64,000 bases of DNA from assembly GCA_905233935.1 (NCBI GenBank), contig CAJOFU010000003.1:1-64000 (forward strand). Reading direction: 5' to 3'. The position numbers were made by a program, and so were the translations under genes. Every line of letters begins with the position of its first letter. The first letter of the stretch is position 1. The notes beneath the pieces are model-generated. The model was not told the origin of the DNA, ran no database searches, and worked only from the letters and a program-made list of their open reading frames with translations. This document shows positions 17,953-27,374 of this stretch, in pieces. Origin of the DNA: Paludibacteraceae bacterium. Lineage in GTDB: Bacteria > Bacteroidota > Bacteroidia > Bacteroidales > Paludibacteraceae.

Positions 17953-19767
17953 TCAGAATTTGTACGATGCACCGAGCACGAAGTTCACACCCGGATCGTA
18001 GTATCCGTAGTAGGCTGCGTTGTGCCGGTGGATAACGTTGTTGAGTTCAAGGTAGATCTTGAGCCACTTGTTGAACTCATACGCACAGCCGAGGTTGATG
18101 TCGATCGTGGGGCTGAGCACGCCTATGCTATACGATCTTCCGGCTGTCGTTTCCTCGAACATCAGCGTCTGACGTTTGCCTGCGAAGTAGTTGTGCGAGT
18201 AGAGCGTCCACTGGCGGTTGATGCGTGCGTCAATGTTCACGGTCAGATCCCAACGCGGTCGATCGAGCATCTTCCATGTGCCGTTGGCATTATGTACGGC
18301 GGCATTGAACGAAGCCATCTCTATGGCTTTGTTCTGTGAGTCATGCGGAGCCTCGATGCTATCCATACTGCCGGTGTAGAACGCTCCGGCAACGAGGATG
18401 TTCACGATGTCCTGGTAGTGGTAGGTGATCTCAGCGCCTATCTTCCAGCGTTGCAGGTTGCAATAGACGTAATCGCCGAAGAGCGGCTCGCTATTACCCT
18501 GAACGTCGCGATACTGACGCACTTCCCAGTAGTACGGCGTAGCCGCAGAGAACTGGTTGCGCTTGAGTTCGTAGCGTGCATGCAGGTCGATGAGCAGGTT
18601 AGCCTGCGGACGGATCTTCAGACCGAGTTGTGCTTGCACAGGGATATAGCCTGCTACGTGATGCGATGTCACGCCGCTCTGTAAGGTGCGATACGGGTAA
18701 CTATAGACATGCGACTGCAGCGAACAATCGCCTAAGGAGCCGGAAGCCAAGCCGTAGATAGCCAGCCAGTTGCGGGCTATGTCGTACTCCAACAGCACGT
18801 TGGGCGAGGGAGCGAACGAGATATTCTCGTTGCCGCTGAGCAGTTGCCCTTTGCCTATGTTCATATCAAGGTTCACGCCTATGTGCGCATGGAAGCGTTT
18901 GTGGTCAAAGGCATAGTACGGCTCGATGTGTATAGCGTGTCGCGGGTTGTAGAGCGAGTCGGCTACACTGTTGTCGTGAACCTTCATAAAGAAGTTCGAG
19001 ACGCGCAGGTTCAAGCCGACCTTATGCTCATCTTTGCTCCACTCCAAGTTAGCGAGCGTACGGATCTGATGCTCGGTAGCCGCCGAAGCATACATAAACG
19101 CGGAGTAACCCGTCTGCAACTTATACTGCACATTACCCTTGCCTGTTGAACGTACGCCGATGTGCGTATTGATTGTCCACAGGGGCAGTTTGTCTTCGGG
19201 ACGGAGATCGGAGTATTTGGCAAGATGCATCACGCCAAGCGAATCCACATAGCGTCCGCTGAAGGTATAGAAGCGATTCTCGGCATCTGCACCGAAGTAC
19301 AGCGCAGCCGATGAGAACGACTTGGTGATGTCTAATCCGAAGTTCGTCTTTTCGATCGTGTATCGTCCCCAAGAAGCACGATGGTGAGCGAAGGCGTCAA
19401 GGGTGATCTTGCTCTTCTTGTCTGTCATCCGGTAGCCGAAGTCAAAGACCGTGTTCGTATGACCTAATCCTCCGCTGACATAGCCGTGTAGCGGTTTGGG
19501 TTGCTCCCATGTTGTGAGCGAGCAGCCGAGCGGGTTGATGTTAAACGCCGGCGAGAGCGACTGCGAGTAATCGGAGTAGGTAACCTCTACCGGTTCGAAG
19601 TCCTGGTGCACTATCACCGGTTTGACACTGACTATACCTGCGCTACTGATGATAGGCTGGAAGTCGCGTTCAACGGTAACGTTGCGGTTCAGGACAGTAT
19701 CTTGTGCTGCGGCTGTCAACGGCAGCAGCAACAATGTCATGAGAAATATAAACTGATGTCTTTTCAT
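17953..19767 (-). CDS. TonB-dependent-receptor-like outer membrane barrel (604 aa)
   Basis: Signal peptide 1-21 (ends TAAA). Residues 22-90 form a short N-terminal part (NRNVTVERDFQPII) that is not a full TonB plug; the rest is a repeated aromatic beta-strand pattern ending LGASYKF, typical of an outer membrane barrel. At 604 residues it is shorter than transporting TonB receptors (700 or more). It starts 11 bases after a 977-aa TPR protein gene. Such TPR plus barrel pairs are a recurring Bacteroidetes arrangement, suggesting a joint envelope complex. Substrate unknown. Confidence 0.7.
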   Translation of the reverse strand: MKRHQFIFLMTLLLLPLTAAAQDTVLNRNVTVERDFQPIISSAGIVSVKPVIVHQDFEPVEVTYSDYSQSLSPAFNINPLGCSLTTWEQPKPLHGYVSGGLGHTNTVFDFGYRMTDKKSKITLDAFAHHRASWGRYTIEKTNFGLDITKSFSSAALYFGADAENRFYTFSGRYVDSLGVMHLAKYSDLRPEDKLPLWTINTHIGVRSTGKGNVQYKLQTGYSAFMYASAATEHQIRTLANLEWSKDEHKVGLNLRVSNFFMKVHDNSVADSLYNPRHAIHIEPYYAFDHKRFHAHIGVNLDMNIGKGQLLSGNENISFAPSPNVLLEYDIARNWLAIYGLASGSLGDCSLQSHVYSYPYRTLQSGVTSHHVAGYIPVQAQLGLKIRPQANLLIDLHARYELKRNQFSAATPYYWEVRQYRDVQGNSEPLFGDYVYCNLQRWKIGAEITYHYQDIVNILVAGAFYTGSMDSIEAPHDSQNKAIEMASFNAAVHNANGTWKMLDRPRWDLTVNIDARINRQWTLYSHNYFAGKRQTLMFEETTAGRSYSIGVLSPTIDINLGCAYEFNKWLKIYLELNNVIHRHNAAYYGYYDPGVNFVLGASYKF

Positions 19768-19778
19768 AACTCCCTCCT

Positions 19779-22712
19779 TTATTCTTCAGTAGAATCCGTA
19801 TTGTCATCATTGTCCTGTTCCGCCTGTTGCTGTGCAGCAATCGTGGCGAGCCGTTCGGCTATAATGCCTTGGATGTCATCCTCAGCGTTATAGTTGGCTT
19901 GCAGGGCAAACAGATATTGTTGTGCCTGATAGACATCATCCTTCTTGAGGCTTATGTCTGCCAGCAGGATCATCGCCTTGGCGAGCCAGTACTGATGTTG
20001 GGTGTTCATCTGTGCGAAAGACATGATCTCCTCTTCAGCCATGTCGAGTGCGCCCATGTTGAAATATGCCTGTGCGAGCAGGTACTTGCTTTCTGCTCCG
20101 ATAGCGGTAACAGTCTCTTTGGCGAGCGGCGTAAGATCGACCACAGCCAAGCCGTTGTTGTTGGCGCTCAAGTATGCTTTAGCGCGGCAGTAGAGTGCTT
20201 CCTGACGCATCTCTTCGGATAGATTGTCCGTCGAAAGGATGTCGGTAGCGATGCGTAAGACGGTAGCCTGATCATCCAAGTTCAATGCGCAGCGCAGTGA
20301 GCCCAACTGTGCGATGCGCCGGTTGCTTTCGGTGGATGCAACCTCTTGCAGGTGAGCGAAGTGGCGTGCAGCGCGCTCGTAATCCTTGTTGTCGAAGCTC
20401 AGTCCTGCAGCACGCAAACAAGCTTCCTCCATATAGGCGTTACCGGTGAGCGTGGTGAGGGCTTCGTACTCATCGAGTGCTTCCTTCATCTGCCCCAAGC
20501 GGTAGTAACTGTCGGCAGCATAGTAGTGTGCGCCGGAGCAGTATCGTCCGCCGTTGCAGTAACGGGTGATATACGTCGTCAGTCCGGCAGCCGCTTCGGG
20601 ATAGTTACCGAGCATGTATTGCAGTTCAGCGGTGACGTAGGTGAGGGAGTCCTCAGCCGTAGTGACGCGCATCTGCGACTTGCCGATGGTCTTGGTGTAA
20701 GCCAAGTACTCGTTGATATTGTTCGTAGCCACATACACCTGCTCCAGTGCATCGAGTGCAGCGTAAGCTTCCTCGGTGCCCGGGTAGTTGTTGATCGTGC
20801 GCTTGAAGGCGGCAATAGCATCGTCGTACTGCTTGAGGTTACGATGGATCATACCCTGCTCGAGTGAGGCTTTGCGTGCCATGTTGGAGTTGGGGTAGTT
20901 GCTCAGCAGTCGTTCGTATGCCATGATTGCCGATTCCTCCTGGTTGTTCTCGATATAGGCGCGTGCCATCTCGTAGAGTGCATCGTCGGCATAATCGGAC
21001 TGCGGGTAGGTGGTTACGAGGTTGAGCATCTTCTCTGCCTTGTTGACATATTCGTGTTTCAAGCCGTAGGCATAACCTGCTTGGAACGTAGCATAATCTG
21101 CACCGGTAGCAGCAAGGTCGATGACCTGTTGGTAGGTCTTGATAGCCTCGTCGAAGCGTCGTGCGTTGAACTGGCAGTCGCCTATGCGGTTGAGCGCGTC
21201 GGCATACGTGGGTTGTGTGGACTTCGTTTGCGAGACGAACTCCTTCAAGGTGGCTTCCGCCTGCACATACATACGCTGCTGGAAGTAGGTGTAACCCTTC
21301 AGGTACAGAGCCGGTACGCGGTTTGGGGATTTCTGCCAGCCGGGCTCCTGTTCGGCTCGGGCGAGGTAGTCACCTGCCTGCTTGTAGTTACGTGTGCGGT
21401 AAGCGCACTCGGCGAGCAGGTAGCATGCCTCGGCATTGTACGCATTGTACTGCTCGGGCTGGCGCAAGATCTCCTGCAAGAACAGTTGTGTCTTCTGGAT
21501 GTTTCCCTGACGGAACGCATCTGCACCTAACTGATAACGCAGATACTGCTTGGTCTGCTCCATCTTCGGGTCGGTGATGTCAATCAGTGCCAAAGCATCG
21601 TACGCCGACTGATAGTTCTTCGAGCGCAGGAACGCATCGGAGAGCAGCGAGCGGATAGTGGTCGTATGCTTGGATTTGGGATATTTGCGCAGGAACTCGG
21701 TGAACGCCGTTACGCTCTCGCCGAGTGCCGACGAGCTCTTGTAGGTGCAGAGCGCATAGTTGTACATTGCCTCTTCGGTAACCTTGGGTGTCAGTCCGTA
21801 GCGCACAGCGGCGGCATAGTTGAGTTTACCTTGTTCAATATATCCCGTACGCGTGTACGCGTGCCCGAGGTGCAAAGCCACCGATTCGGATATTGTATCA
21901 TTCATCGGTTTGACTTTGCGCAGGTAGGTGGTGGCTTTGTCGTACTGCTCCGTATGGAAATACGACATACCCAAGAGATATATGTCGTTGCGCACCAATT
22001 CCTTCTTCTGCTCGGTAAAACTCTTCTGGTACGCTTCGAGATGCGGAATAGCCTGTGCATACGCTCCGTGCTGGTATTGCAGCTCACCGAGTATGCGCTC
22101 TATCTCGCCGTTGTTGGGATTACCCGGGTTAGCCTCCATGATGTACTCGGCACGTTGCTCCACTTCTTCCAAGTTACCCTGCTGATAGTAGATCTGCACA
22201 ATGTAGTACGGCACAATGTCGCTGTACTGCGCAGTGTGCTCGATGGCAAGAAACTCAGGCAAAGCCTCGCCGTAACGCTCGGTCTTGTATAGCGTAAACG
22301 CATAGTAGTACCGCGAAGCGAGGGTATAAGGGGTATCTTTCTTGCGCAGCAAATCGAAGAATGTAAGAGCCTTGGAGTATTCACCCATCATCAGGTACGC
22401 ATAGCCCCGATAGAACATATACACGGGTTGCTGATCACGTGCCAAACGCTTGAGTTTCACATCTTCCAAAGTCTTCAACGCCTGTTTGTAATGCTTCGAT
22501 TCCACCAGCAACACACCTGTCATCGTCTTCACCTCATCGGTGTAGGTGCTGTAAGGGTATCGCGTGAGGTAAGCCTGCAAGGCTTTGGTTGCACCTTTTT
22601 CGCGCTGCTCGTATTGCTGTTTGACAGCTACATAACCGTCCTCCACCTCGTTGGAGTGGACGGTTAGTGTACAGAACAACGCAAGGATCAGTAATAGTTT
22701 CCTGCTATTCAT
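19779..22712 (-). CDS. Exported tetratricopeptide repeat protein (977 aa)
   Basis: The start chosen is the ATG at 22710-22712, which opens a signal peptide (MNSRKLLLILALFCTLTVHS); an upstream in-frame ATG lies inside a repeat tract. The mature part is a near-continuous array of TPR helices (for example YAYLMMGEYSKALTFF and AQAYFNMGALDMAEEEI), over 20 repeats in all. The C-terminus is acidic and Gln-rich (QQQAEQDNDD). Such proteins are periplasmic scaffolds. The gene precedes an outer membrane barrel gene by 11 bases, so the two products are probably partners. The acidic tail could bind a basic partner (inference). Confidence 0.85.
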   Translation of the reverse strand: MNSRKLLLILALFCTLTVHSNEVEDGYVAVKQQYEQREKGATKALQAYLTRYPYSTYTDEVKTMTGVLLVESKHYKQALKTLEDVKLKRLARDQQPVYMFYRGYAYLMMGEYSKALTFFDLLRKKDTPYTLASRYYYAFTLYKTERYGEALPEFLAIEHTAQYSDIVPYYIVQIYYQQGNLEEVEQRAEYIMEANPGNPNNGEIERILGELQYQHGAYAQAIPHLEAYQKSFTEQKKELVRNDIYLLGMSYFHTEQYDKATTYLRKVKPMNDTISESVALHLGHAYTRTGYIEQGKLNYAAAVRYGLTPKVTEEAMYNYALCTYKSSSALGESVTAFTEFLRKYPKSKHTTTIRSLLSDAFLRSKNYQSAYDALALIDITDPKMEQTKQYLRYQLGADAFRQGNIQKTQLFLQEILRQPEQYNAYNAEACYLLAECAYRTRNYKQAGDYLARAEQEPGWQKSPNRVPALYLKGYTYFQQRMYVQAEATLKEFVSQTKSTQPTYADALNRIGDCQFNARRFDEAIKTYQQVIDLAATGADYATFQAGYAYGLKHEYVNKAEKMLNLVTTYPQSDYADDALYEMARAYIENNQEESAIMAYERLLSNYPNSNMARKASLEQGMIHRNLKQYDDAIAAFKRTINNYPGTEEAYAALDALEQVYVATNNINEYLAYTKTIGKSQMRVTTAEDSLTYVTAELQYMLGNYPEAAAGLTTYITRYCNGGRYCSGAHYYAADSYYRLGQMKEALDEYEALTTLTGNAYMEEACLRAAGLSFDNKDYERAARHFAHLQEVASTESNRRIAQLGSLRCALNLDDQATVLRIATDILSTDNLSEEMRQEALYCRAKAYLSANNNGLAVVDLTPLAKETVTAIGAESKYLLAQAYFNMGALDMAEEEIMSFAQMNTQHQYWLAKAMILLADISLKKDDVYQAQQYLFALQANYNAEDDIQGIIAERLATIAAQQQAEQDNDDNTDSTEE

Positions 22713-22720
22713 ATTAGGGT

Positions 22721-22762
22721 AGTCAAAAGTCGATAGTCGAATGTCAAAAGACAATTGTCGAG
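22721..22762. repeat. Six degenerate 7-base repeats between potD and the TPR gene
   Basis: Units in order: AGTCAAA, AGTCGAT, AGTCGAA, TGTCAAA, AGACAAT, TGTCGAG. This exactly 42-base tract fills most of the 59-base spacer. Confidence 0.85.
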
Positions 22763-22771
22763 TCCAAGCCT

Positions 22772-24112
22772 TTAACGGCGACGGCTGCGAAGTTTCTTCT
22801 GTTTGTTTTTGTTGATACCAAGGATAACAAAGAATGCGATGAGCAGTACAATCACTACGCCGACCACAAGCATCAGGTTGCTTCCGCCGAGGTTGTCACC
22901 CTTCACGCGATTCCACATATCGAGCATAGCACCGGTCATTGTGTTGCAGTCATGCATGAGTGCGCAACGCTCAATCACGCTCTTGTCAGGGTAAAGTACC
23001 TGGTTGGCATGAACGGCTGTAGCTTCCGGACCGAAGAAGTACGAGAGGTCAACAGCCTCGGCGTTTTCTTCTGCATCGTCAGCCCACTCAAGGATCTCCG
23101 GCGCAGCGATAACGCTCACGTAACCTATCTCCTCCATGTTCAGGATGGCATTCTCCGGCATACAGAGGTAGTTGATGAAGTATGATGCAGCCTTGATGTT
23201 CTTGGCGTACTTAGGAATACACCATCCGTCGAACCAAACGTTCGAACCCTCTTGCGGCACAAGGTACTTGAGTTCAACACCCACCTCGGAAGCCTCGTCG
23301 ATAGCCCATTGGGCGTCACCTGACCAACTGAGGTTCAACCAGCTCTTGCCTTTCGCCATTTCCTCTTTGCCGAAGTCAACCTCCCAGCCGGCAACGTTGT
23401 TCTTGAGTTCGTTGAGGAAAGCCTCTACACGGGCTATGCGCTCGTCGTTGACGTTGCCTACCAAGTCCTCACGAGAAACTTCGCCGCGGGCAATCTCGTC
23501 ACGATATACGTAGAGCACAACCACCGAATAGACATCACGGAAAGCGTCTTTCATGAACACTCTGTCCTTGAACTTCGGGTTGAGCAGTCCTCCTAATGAG
23601 CGGATGTCGGCTTCATCGACAAATGCAGGGTTGTACAATATACCTGTTGTACCCCACATATATCCCACGGTATAGTCCGATGCCAGCATGTCATCCTGCT
23701 CCTCTTCGTTAACCATCTGCTGGAACATACGTTGTGCAAACGGCGCTACGAGACGTGTGTAGTCAGGCAGTTCACCGAAATTACGCTGTATAGGTAGCAG
23801 CAATCCGTGACGCAACATACGCTCGATGATGTACTCCGAGGGGCATACTACGTCATAGTCCTCATGACCTACCTCGATCTCGGTGAGCATCGACTCGTTG
23901 ATGTCGAAGGTCTGATAGATGATATCCACATCCTCGCCGGTCTGCTCTTTGTACCATGTAGGGAACTTGTTCAGCACGTTGTCGAGGTCAATATAGTCCG
24001 CCCAGTTATACACCTTCAGGGTGTGAGCGCGGTCAGCGGCTTGGGTGAACACAGGGCAAGCCATCAAGGCTGCCATAACAAGGACAATCAGAGTTTTGAA
24101 TTGTTTGTTCAT
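22772..24112 (-). CDS. potD: Spermidine/putrescine-binding protein with C-terminal membrane anchor (446 aa)
   Basis: Polyamine-binding component of the PotABCD importer. Signal peptide 1-25 (ends TQA), then the family's LKVYNWADYID start, with conserved YDVVCPSEYIIERM and YNPAF regions. Relatives are about 350 residues and soluble (or lipid-anchored). This one carries about 80 extra residues ending in a single hydrophobic span (about 412-435, LMLVVGVVIVLLIAFFVIL) and a basic end (NKNKQKKLRSRRR), so it should be tethered in the inner membrane with a cytoplasmic basic tail. The start overlaps the potC stop (ATGA), implying coupled translation. Confidence 0.93.
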   Translation of the reverse strand: MNKQFKTLIVLVMAALMACPVFTQAADRAHTLKVYNWADYIDLDNVLNKFPTWYKEQTGEDVDIIYQTFDINESMLTEIEVGHEDYDVVCPSEYIIERMLRHGLLLPIQRNFGELPDYTRLVAPFAQRMFQQMVNEEEQDDMLASDYTVGYMWGTTGILYNPAFVDEADIRSLGGLLNPKFKDRVFMKDAFRDVYSVVVLYVYRDEIARGEVSREDLVGNVNDERIARVEAFLNELKNNVAGWEVDFGKEEMAKGKSWLNLSWSGDAQWAIDEASEVGVELKYLVPQEGSNVWFDGWCIPKYAKNIKAASYFINYLCMPENAILNMEEIGYVSVIAAPEILEWADDAEENAEAVDLSYFFGPEATAVHANQVLYPDKSVIERCALMHDCNTMTGAMLDMWNRVKGDNLGGSNLMLVVGVVIVLLIAFFVILGINKNKQKKLRSRRR

Positions 24113-25029
24113 TTCTTTTGTTTGTTTATTTGTTTGTTTGTACGAATATTCATTATGATAAGCAGTATCAGTATCGTAAGGAAGATGAGCGAGAACAGCG
24201 GTCGGAGTTCAGGCGTCAATCCACCTTTGCGTGCATCGGCATAGATGAACGTCGATAGCGTCTCCAAGCCGTTGGAGCCTTTGGTGAAGAACGTCACGCC
24301 GAAGTCGTCGATACTCAGTGTAAGGGCGAGGATGAATCCGCTGATCATGCCCGGCTTGAGTTCGGGCAGCAGGACTTTGCGCAAGGCTTGTGCCGGTGTT
24401 GCACCGAGGTCAAGAGCAGCTTCGTAGAGGTTCGGGTTCATCTGCATCAATCGCGGCATAACACTCAGCACGACGTATGGCGTACAGAACACTACGTGGG
24501 CAATCAGTACGGTTACGAAACCACGGCTGATGTTCAGGAACACGAACAGCAGGAACAACGATATACCCGTCAGAATATCGGGGTTAATCATCGGGATTGA
24601 GTTGAGGAACGTTATACCCTTGCGAGCCCGTGAGCGCATGTTATATAGTCCGATGGCAGCCAGCGTGCCGAGCAGCGTGGCTATACAAGCTGCGCAAAAG
24701 GCGATGACTGCGGTGAAAGCGACTGCACGGTACAGGTTCGGGTCAACGCGCACATGGGTTGTGGAATCGTAGCCCGTGAACAGGTTCTCGTACAGATGGA
24801 ACGTGAATCCCGTCCAGTTGCCGATGATCTTGCTCTGCGTAAACGAGAAGATAAAGATCAGCAGAATAGGTGCGTAGAGCACGACAAGCAGCAGCCATAG
24901 ATAAGCATTACCGGCTACGCGCTTTGCTGCCAGTTCACGCGAACGGCGACGTGCCTCTTGCATAGCCGAAGAGATCTGCTGCTCTCTGACTTCTGACTTC
25001 TGACTTCTGACTTCTGACTTCTGACTCAT
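24109..25029 (-). CDS. potC: Polyamine ABC transporter permease PotC (306 aa)
   Basis: Second membrane subunit of the spermidine/putrescine importer. Six hydrophobic spans are visible, with the EAA loop that contacts the ATPase (EAALDLGATPAQALRKVLLPELKPG). The start ATG (25027-25029) overlaps the potB stop as ATGA. The first 16 residues are encoded by a heptanucleotide tandem tract and read (SQKSEVR) repeated; the last ten are encoded by a tetranucleotide tract (TNKQINKQKK). The body of the protein looks normal. An internal ATG at 24961-24963 could serve as an alternative start if the heptamer tract shifts frame. Confidence 0.95.
   Translation of the reverse strand: MSQKSEVRSQKSEVREQQISSAMQEARRRSRELAAKRVAGNAYLWLLLVVLYAPILLIFIFSFTQSKIIGNWTGFTFHLYENLFTGYDSTTHVRVDPNLYRAVAFTAVIAFCAACIATLLGTLAAIGLYNMRSRARKGITFLNSIPMINPDILTGISLFLLFVFLNISRGFVTVLIAHVVFCTPYVVLSVMPRLMQMNPNLYEAALDLGATPAQALRKVLLPELKPGMISGFILALTLSIDDFGVTFFTKGSNGLETLSTFIYADARKGGLTPELRPLFSLIFLTILILLIIMNIRTNKQINKQKK
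24117..24140. repeat. Tetranucleotide tract in the 3' end of potC
   Basis: Six TTTG-type units (TTTG, TTTG, TTTA, TTTG, TTTG, TTTG on the plus strand) encode the C-terminal residues of PotC, just before the potC stop/potD start overlap. Confidence 0.85.
24986..25026. repeat. Heptanucleotide tandem repeat at the start of potC
   Basis: Five perfect copies of AGTCAGA plus six bases of a sixth follow the potC ATG directly. Seven is not a multiple of three, so gain or loss of a unit would change the reading frame. Confidence 0.95.
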
Positions 25030-25829
25030 AGCAGACCTCCTTTCTGTGCGTCGCGGTCATTCTCCTGGTCGAAGAACGAGGTAGCGGCAATGATAACCAG
25101 CATGATCAGTGACAAGGCAGCACCGTAATTCCACATGGCTATACCTCCTTCACCGAAGGAGCGCTGGATGAGCGAACCGAACAAGGTGATCTTGTTGTGC
25201 GTCAACAGCTCGGCGATAGCGAAGGTCGATACCGTCGGCATGAACACCATCACTATACCCGAGTATATACCCGGAATACTGAGTGGCAGCACAACCTTGG
25301 TGAATACGTTCACCTTGCTTGCTCCCAGATCCTGAGCTGCCTCGATGAGCGAGCGATCCATCTTCTGTAGCGTGTTGTAGATAGGGTAGATCATGAACGG
25401 CAGATAGTCGTAGCACATACCGAACAGCAGTGCGCCCTCGCCCAGCGGCAAGCCGAACATGTTGAACAACTCGACGGTAGCAATCGTACGGAGCAGGAAG
25501 TTGATCCACATCGGCAGGATAAACAGCAACGCCATAACCTGCGGCGTCTTGAAATCCGCATTCGCCATGATATACGCTGCCGGGTAACCGAGCAGCAGAC
25601 AGATAACCGTCGTGATGAACGCTATCGCCATCGAGTAGATAAGCGTGTTCACAGCCTCGGAGGTGTGGAAGAACTTCACGAAGTTATAGATAGTAAAGTC
25701 TCCTTCCGGTGTGGTGAACGCGTAATAGAAAATCAGCAGCAATGGCAGTACGACGAACAGCACAAGGAACAATACGTACGGCAAAGCCCACGTCCGGCGT
25801 GCGGATGCTATGTCAGCAAACTTCTTCAT
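25026..25829 (-). CDS. potB: Polyamine ABC transporter permease PotB (267 aa)
   Basis: First membrane subunit of the spermidine/putrescine importer: six hydrophobic spans, starting [24 protein letters not shown], with the ATPase-contact EAA loop ([22 protein letters not shown]). The gene overlaps potA upstream and potC downstream by four bases each (ATGA), so the start at 25829 is well supported and the four genes are translationally coupled. The length is normal for PotB. The C-terminus ([13 protein letters not shown]) is short and polar. Confidence 0.96.
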   Translation of the reverse strand: MKKFADIASARRTWALPYVLFLVLFVVLPLLLIFYYAFTTPEGDFTIYNFVKFFHTSEAVNTLIYSMAIAFITTVICLLLGYPAAYIMANADFKTPQVMALLFILPMWINFLLRTIATVELFNMFGLPLGEGALLFGMCYDYLPFMIYPIYNTLQKMDRSLIEAAQDLGASKVNVFTKVVLPLSIPGIYSGIVMVFMPTVSTFAIAELLTHNKITLFGSLIQRSFGEGGIAMWNYGAALSLIMLVIIAATSFFDQENDRDAQKGGLL

Positions 25830-27313
25830 TTCAGCAGTTCATTTGGCTCGGTTTGTCCGGGTTGACGCAGATGTATATGTTCGGGAGCGATGGTTATACC
25901 TACGCGGTCGCCGTCGTCCCACACATCGTTCGTATATACATAGATGTCATCGCCTGCATCCGTACGTACGGTCAGGTGGTAATGGTTGCCTTTGTACAGG
26001 ATGAAATGCACCTCGCCCGATAACTTGCCTTCCTCCTCGTAGTCCATCAACTCGACTTCGCGGAACGCTATATCCACCTCTACTTCGTCGCCTATGCTGA
26101 ATGAGACTGTTTCCTCTTCAACCACATCCCACTCAGCACCCAGGAAACGCACCTTGCCGGGCTTAACGATCTCACCGGCGAAACGGTTGTAGATATAGTG
26201 GTCTTTGTGCATGATCTGTATGTCCTCAGGCTTGACGAGCATACCGATCTCCGTGCCGGGTTTGTACTCGTGGTAATCCTGAATGAGGAACTCATAACCT
26301 TCGGGTGTCAGTACGCGCATCTCGTAGTGTACGCCCTTGAAGATACAGGTATCAACCGTCCCGTACCACTTGGTGAACTTGCCTTTCGGTACGCGGTCTT
26401 CCACGTCGTCATCTTCCTGACCCACGATCTGACCGCGTTTCTCTTGTGCCTTGTCCCAGATATAGATATCCTCCGGACGGATGACTACATCCACCGGTTC
26501 GTCTTTCTCAAAGCCTTCGTCAATGCAGTCGAACTCGCGGTCGAGGAACATCACCTTGCGGTCTTTGATCATCCTGCCGCTCAGGATATTGCTCTCGCCG
26601 ATAAAGTCCGCCACAAAGCAGTTCTGCGGTTCGTTGTAGATGTCGGTAGGCGTGCCGATCTGCTGAATCTTACCCTCGCTCATCACTACCACGCGGTCGG
26701 AGAGCGTGAGTGCTTCTTCCTGATCGTGGGTGACGTAGATGAACGTGATGCCGAGTTGCTTATGCAGCTCTTTGAGTTCGATCTGCATGTCGTGGCGCAT
26801 CTTCAGGTCGAGGGCTGACAGCGGTTCGTCAAGCAGGAGCACTTCCGGCTCGTTGACGATAGCACGGGCGATAGCCACGCGCTGCTGCTGACCGCCGCTG
26901 AGGGTATCGACCTCACGGTCTTCGTACCCCATCAGGTTAGCCATCTTTAGCGCGGCTTTGACCTTGCGGACGATGGTTTCTTCCTCCATCTTCTTCATCT
27001 TCAGTCCGAACGCTACGTTGTCAAACACGTTCAGGTGAGGGAACAATGCATACTTCTGGAACACCGTGTTCACCGGACGGCGGTAGGGTGGTACGGCTGT
27101 CACATCTTCGCCTTTCAGCAGGATGTCACCCGAACTGGCAACCTGGAATCCTGCAATGCAGCGCAGTAGCGTTGTCTTGCCGCAACCCGATGGACCGAGG
27201 ATCGTTACAAACTCGCCTTTCTTAACCTGAAGGCTCACGTCGTTCAAGGCGTACTTGCCGTCTTCAAACTGCTTGAAGACGTGGTTCACCTCGATAATGT
27301 AATCATTTGTCAT
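25826..27313 (-). CDS. potA: Polyamine ABC transporter ATPase PotA with doubled C-terminal region (495 aa)
   Basis: ATP-binding subunit. Walker [10 protein letters not shown] (about 40-48), signature LSGGQQQR (about 140), Walker B VLLLDEP, D-loop SALD and switch His (THDQEEA) are intact. The family is usually 350-380 residues. After about 240 there are here two consecutive beta-rich TOBE-like units, each with a (V)xPEDI or APEHI segment ([21 protein letters not shown]), adding over 100 residues. The extra unit may sense ligand or regulate the ATPase (inference). First gene of potABCD; a heptad repeat tract lies between it and the glycogen synthase gene. Confidence 0.95.
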   Translation of the reverse strand: MTNDYIIEVNHVFKQFEDGKYALNDVSLQVKKGEFVTILGPSGCGKTTLLRCIAGFQVASSGDILLKGEDVTAVPPYRRPVNTVFQKYALFPHLNVFDNVAFGLKMKKMEEETIVRKVKAALKMANLMGYEDREVDTLSGGQQQRVAIARAIVNEPEVLLLDEPLSALDLKMRHDMQIELKELHKQLGITFIYVTHDQEEALTLSDRVVVMSEGKIQQIGTPTDIYNEPQNCFVADFIGESNILSGRMIKDRKVMFLDREFDCIDEGFEKDEPVDVVIRPEDIYIWDKAQEKRGQIVGQEDDDVEDRVPKGKFTKWYGTVDTCIFKGVHYEMRVLTPEGYEFLIQDYHEYKPGTEIGMLVKPEDIQIMHKDHYIYNRFAGEIVKPGKVRFLGAEWDVVEEETVSFSIGDEVEVDIAFREVELMDYEEEGKLSGEVHFILYKGNHYHLTVRTDAGDDIYVYTNDVWDDGDRVGITIAPEHIHLRQPGQTEPNELLK

Positions 27314-27325
27314 TTTTTTTCAACT

Positions 27326-27374
27326 TTGGCTTTTGGCTGTTGGCTTTTTGGTCACTGCAGCCAATGGCTAATGG
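27326..27374. repeat. Seven-base-period tract between glycogen synthase and potA
   Basis: Units: TTGGCTT, TTGGCTG, TTGGCTT, TTTGGTC, ACTGCAG, CCAATGG, CTAATGG. The last unit contains the glycogen synthase stop codon. The first units are the reverse complement of the AGCCAA heptamers in dapB and lepB. Confidence 0.8.
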
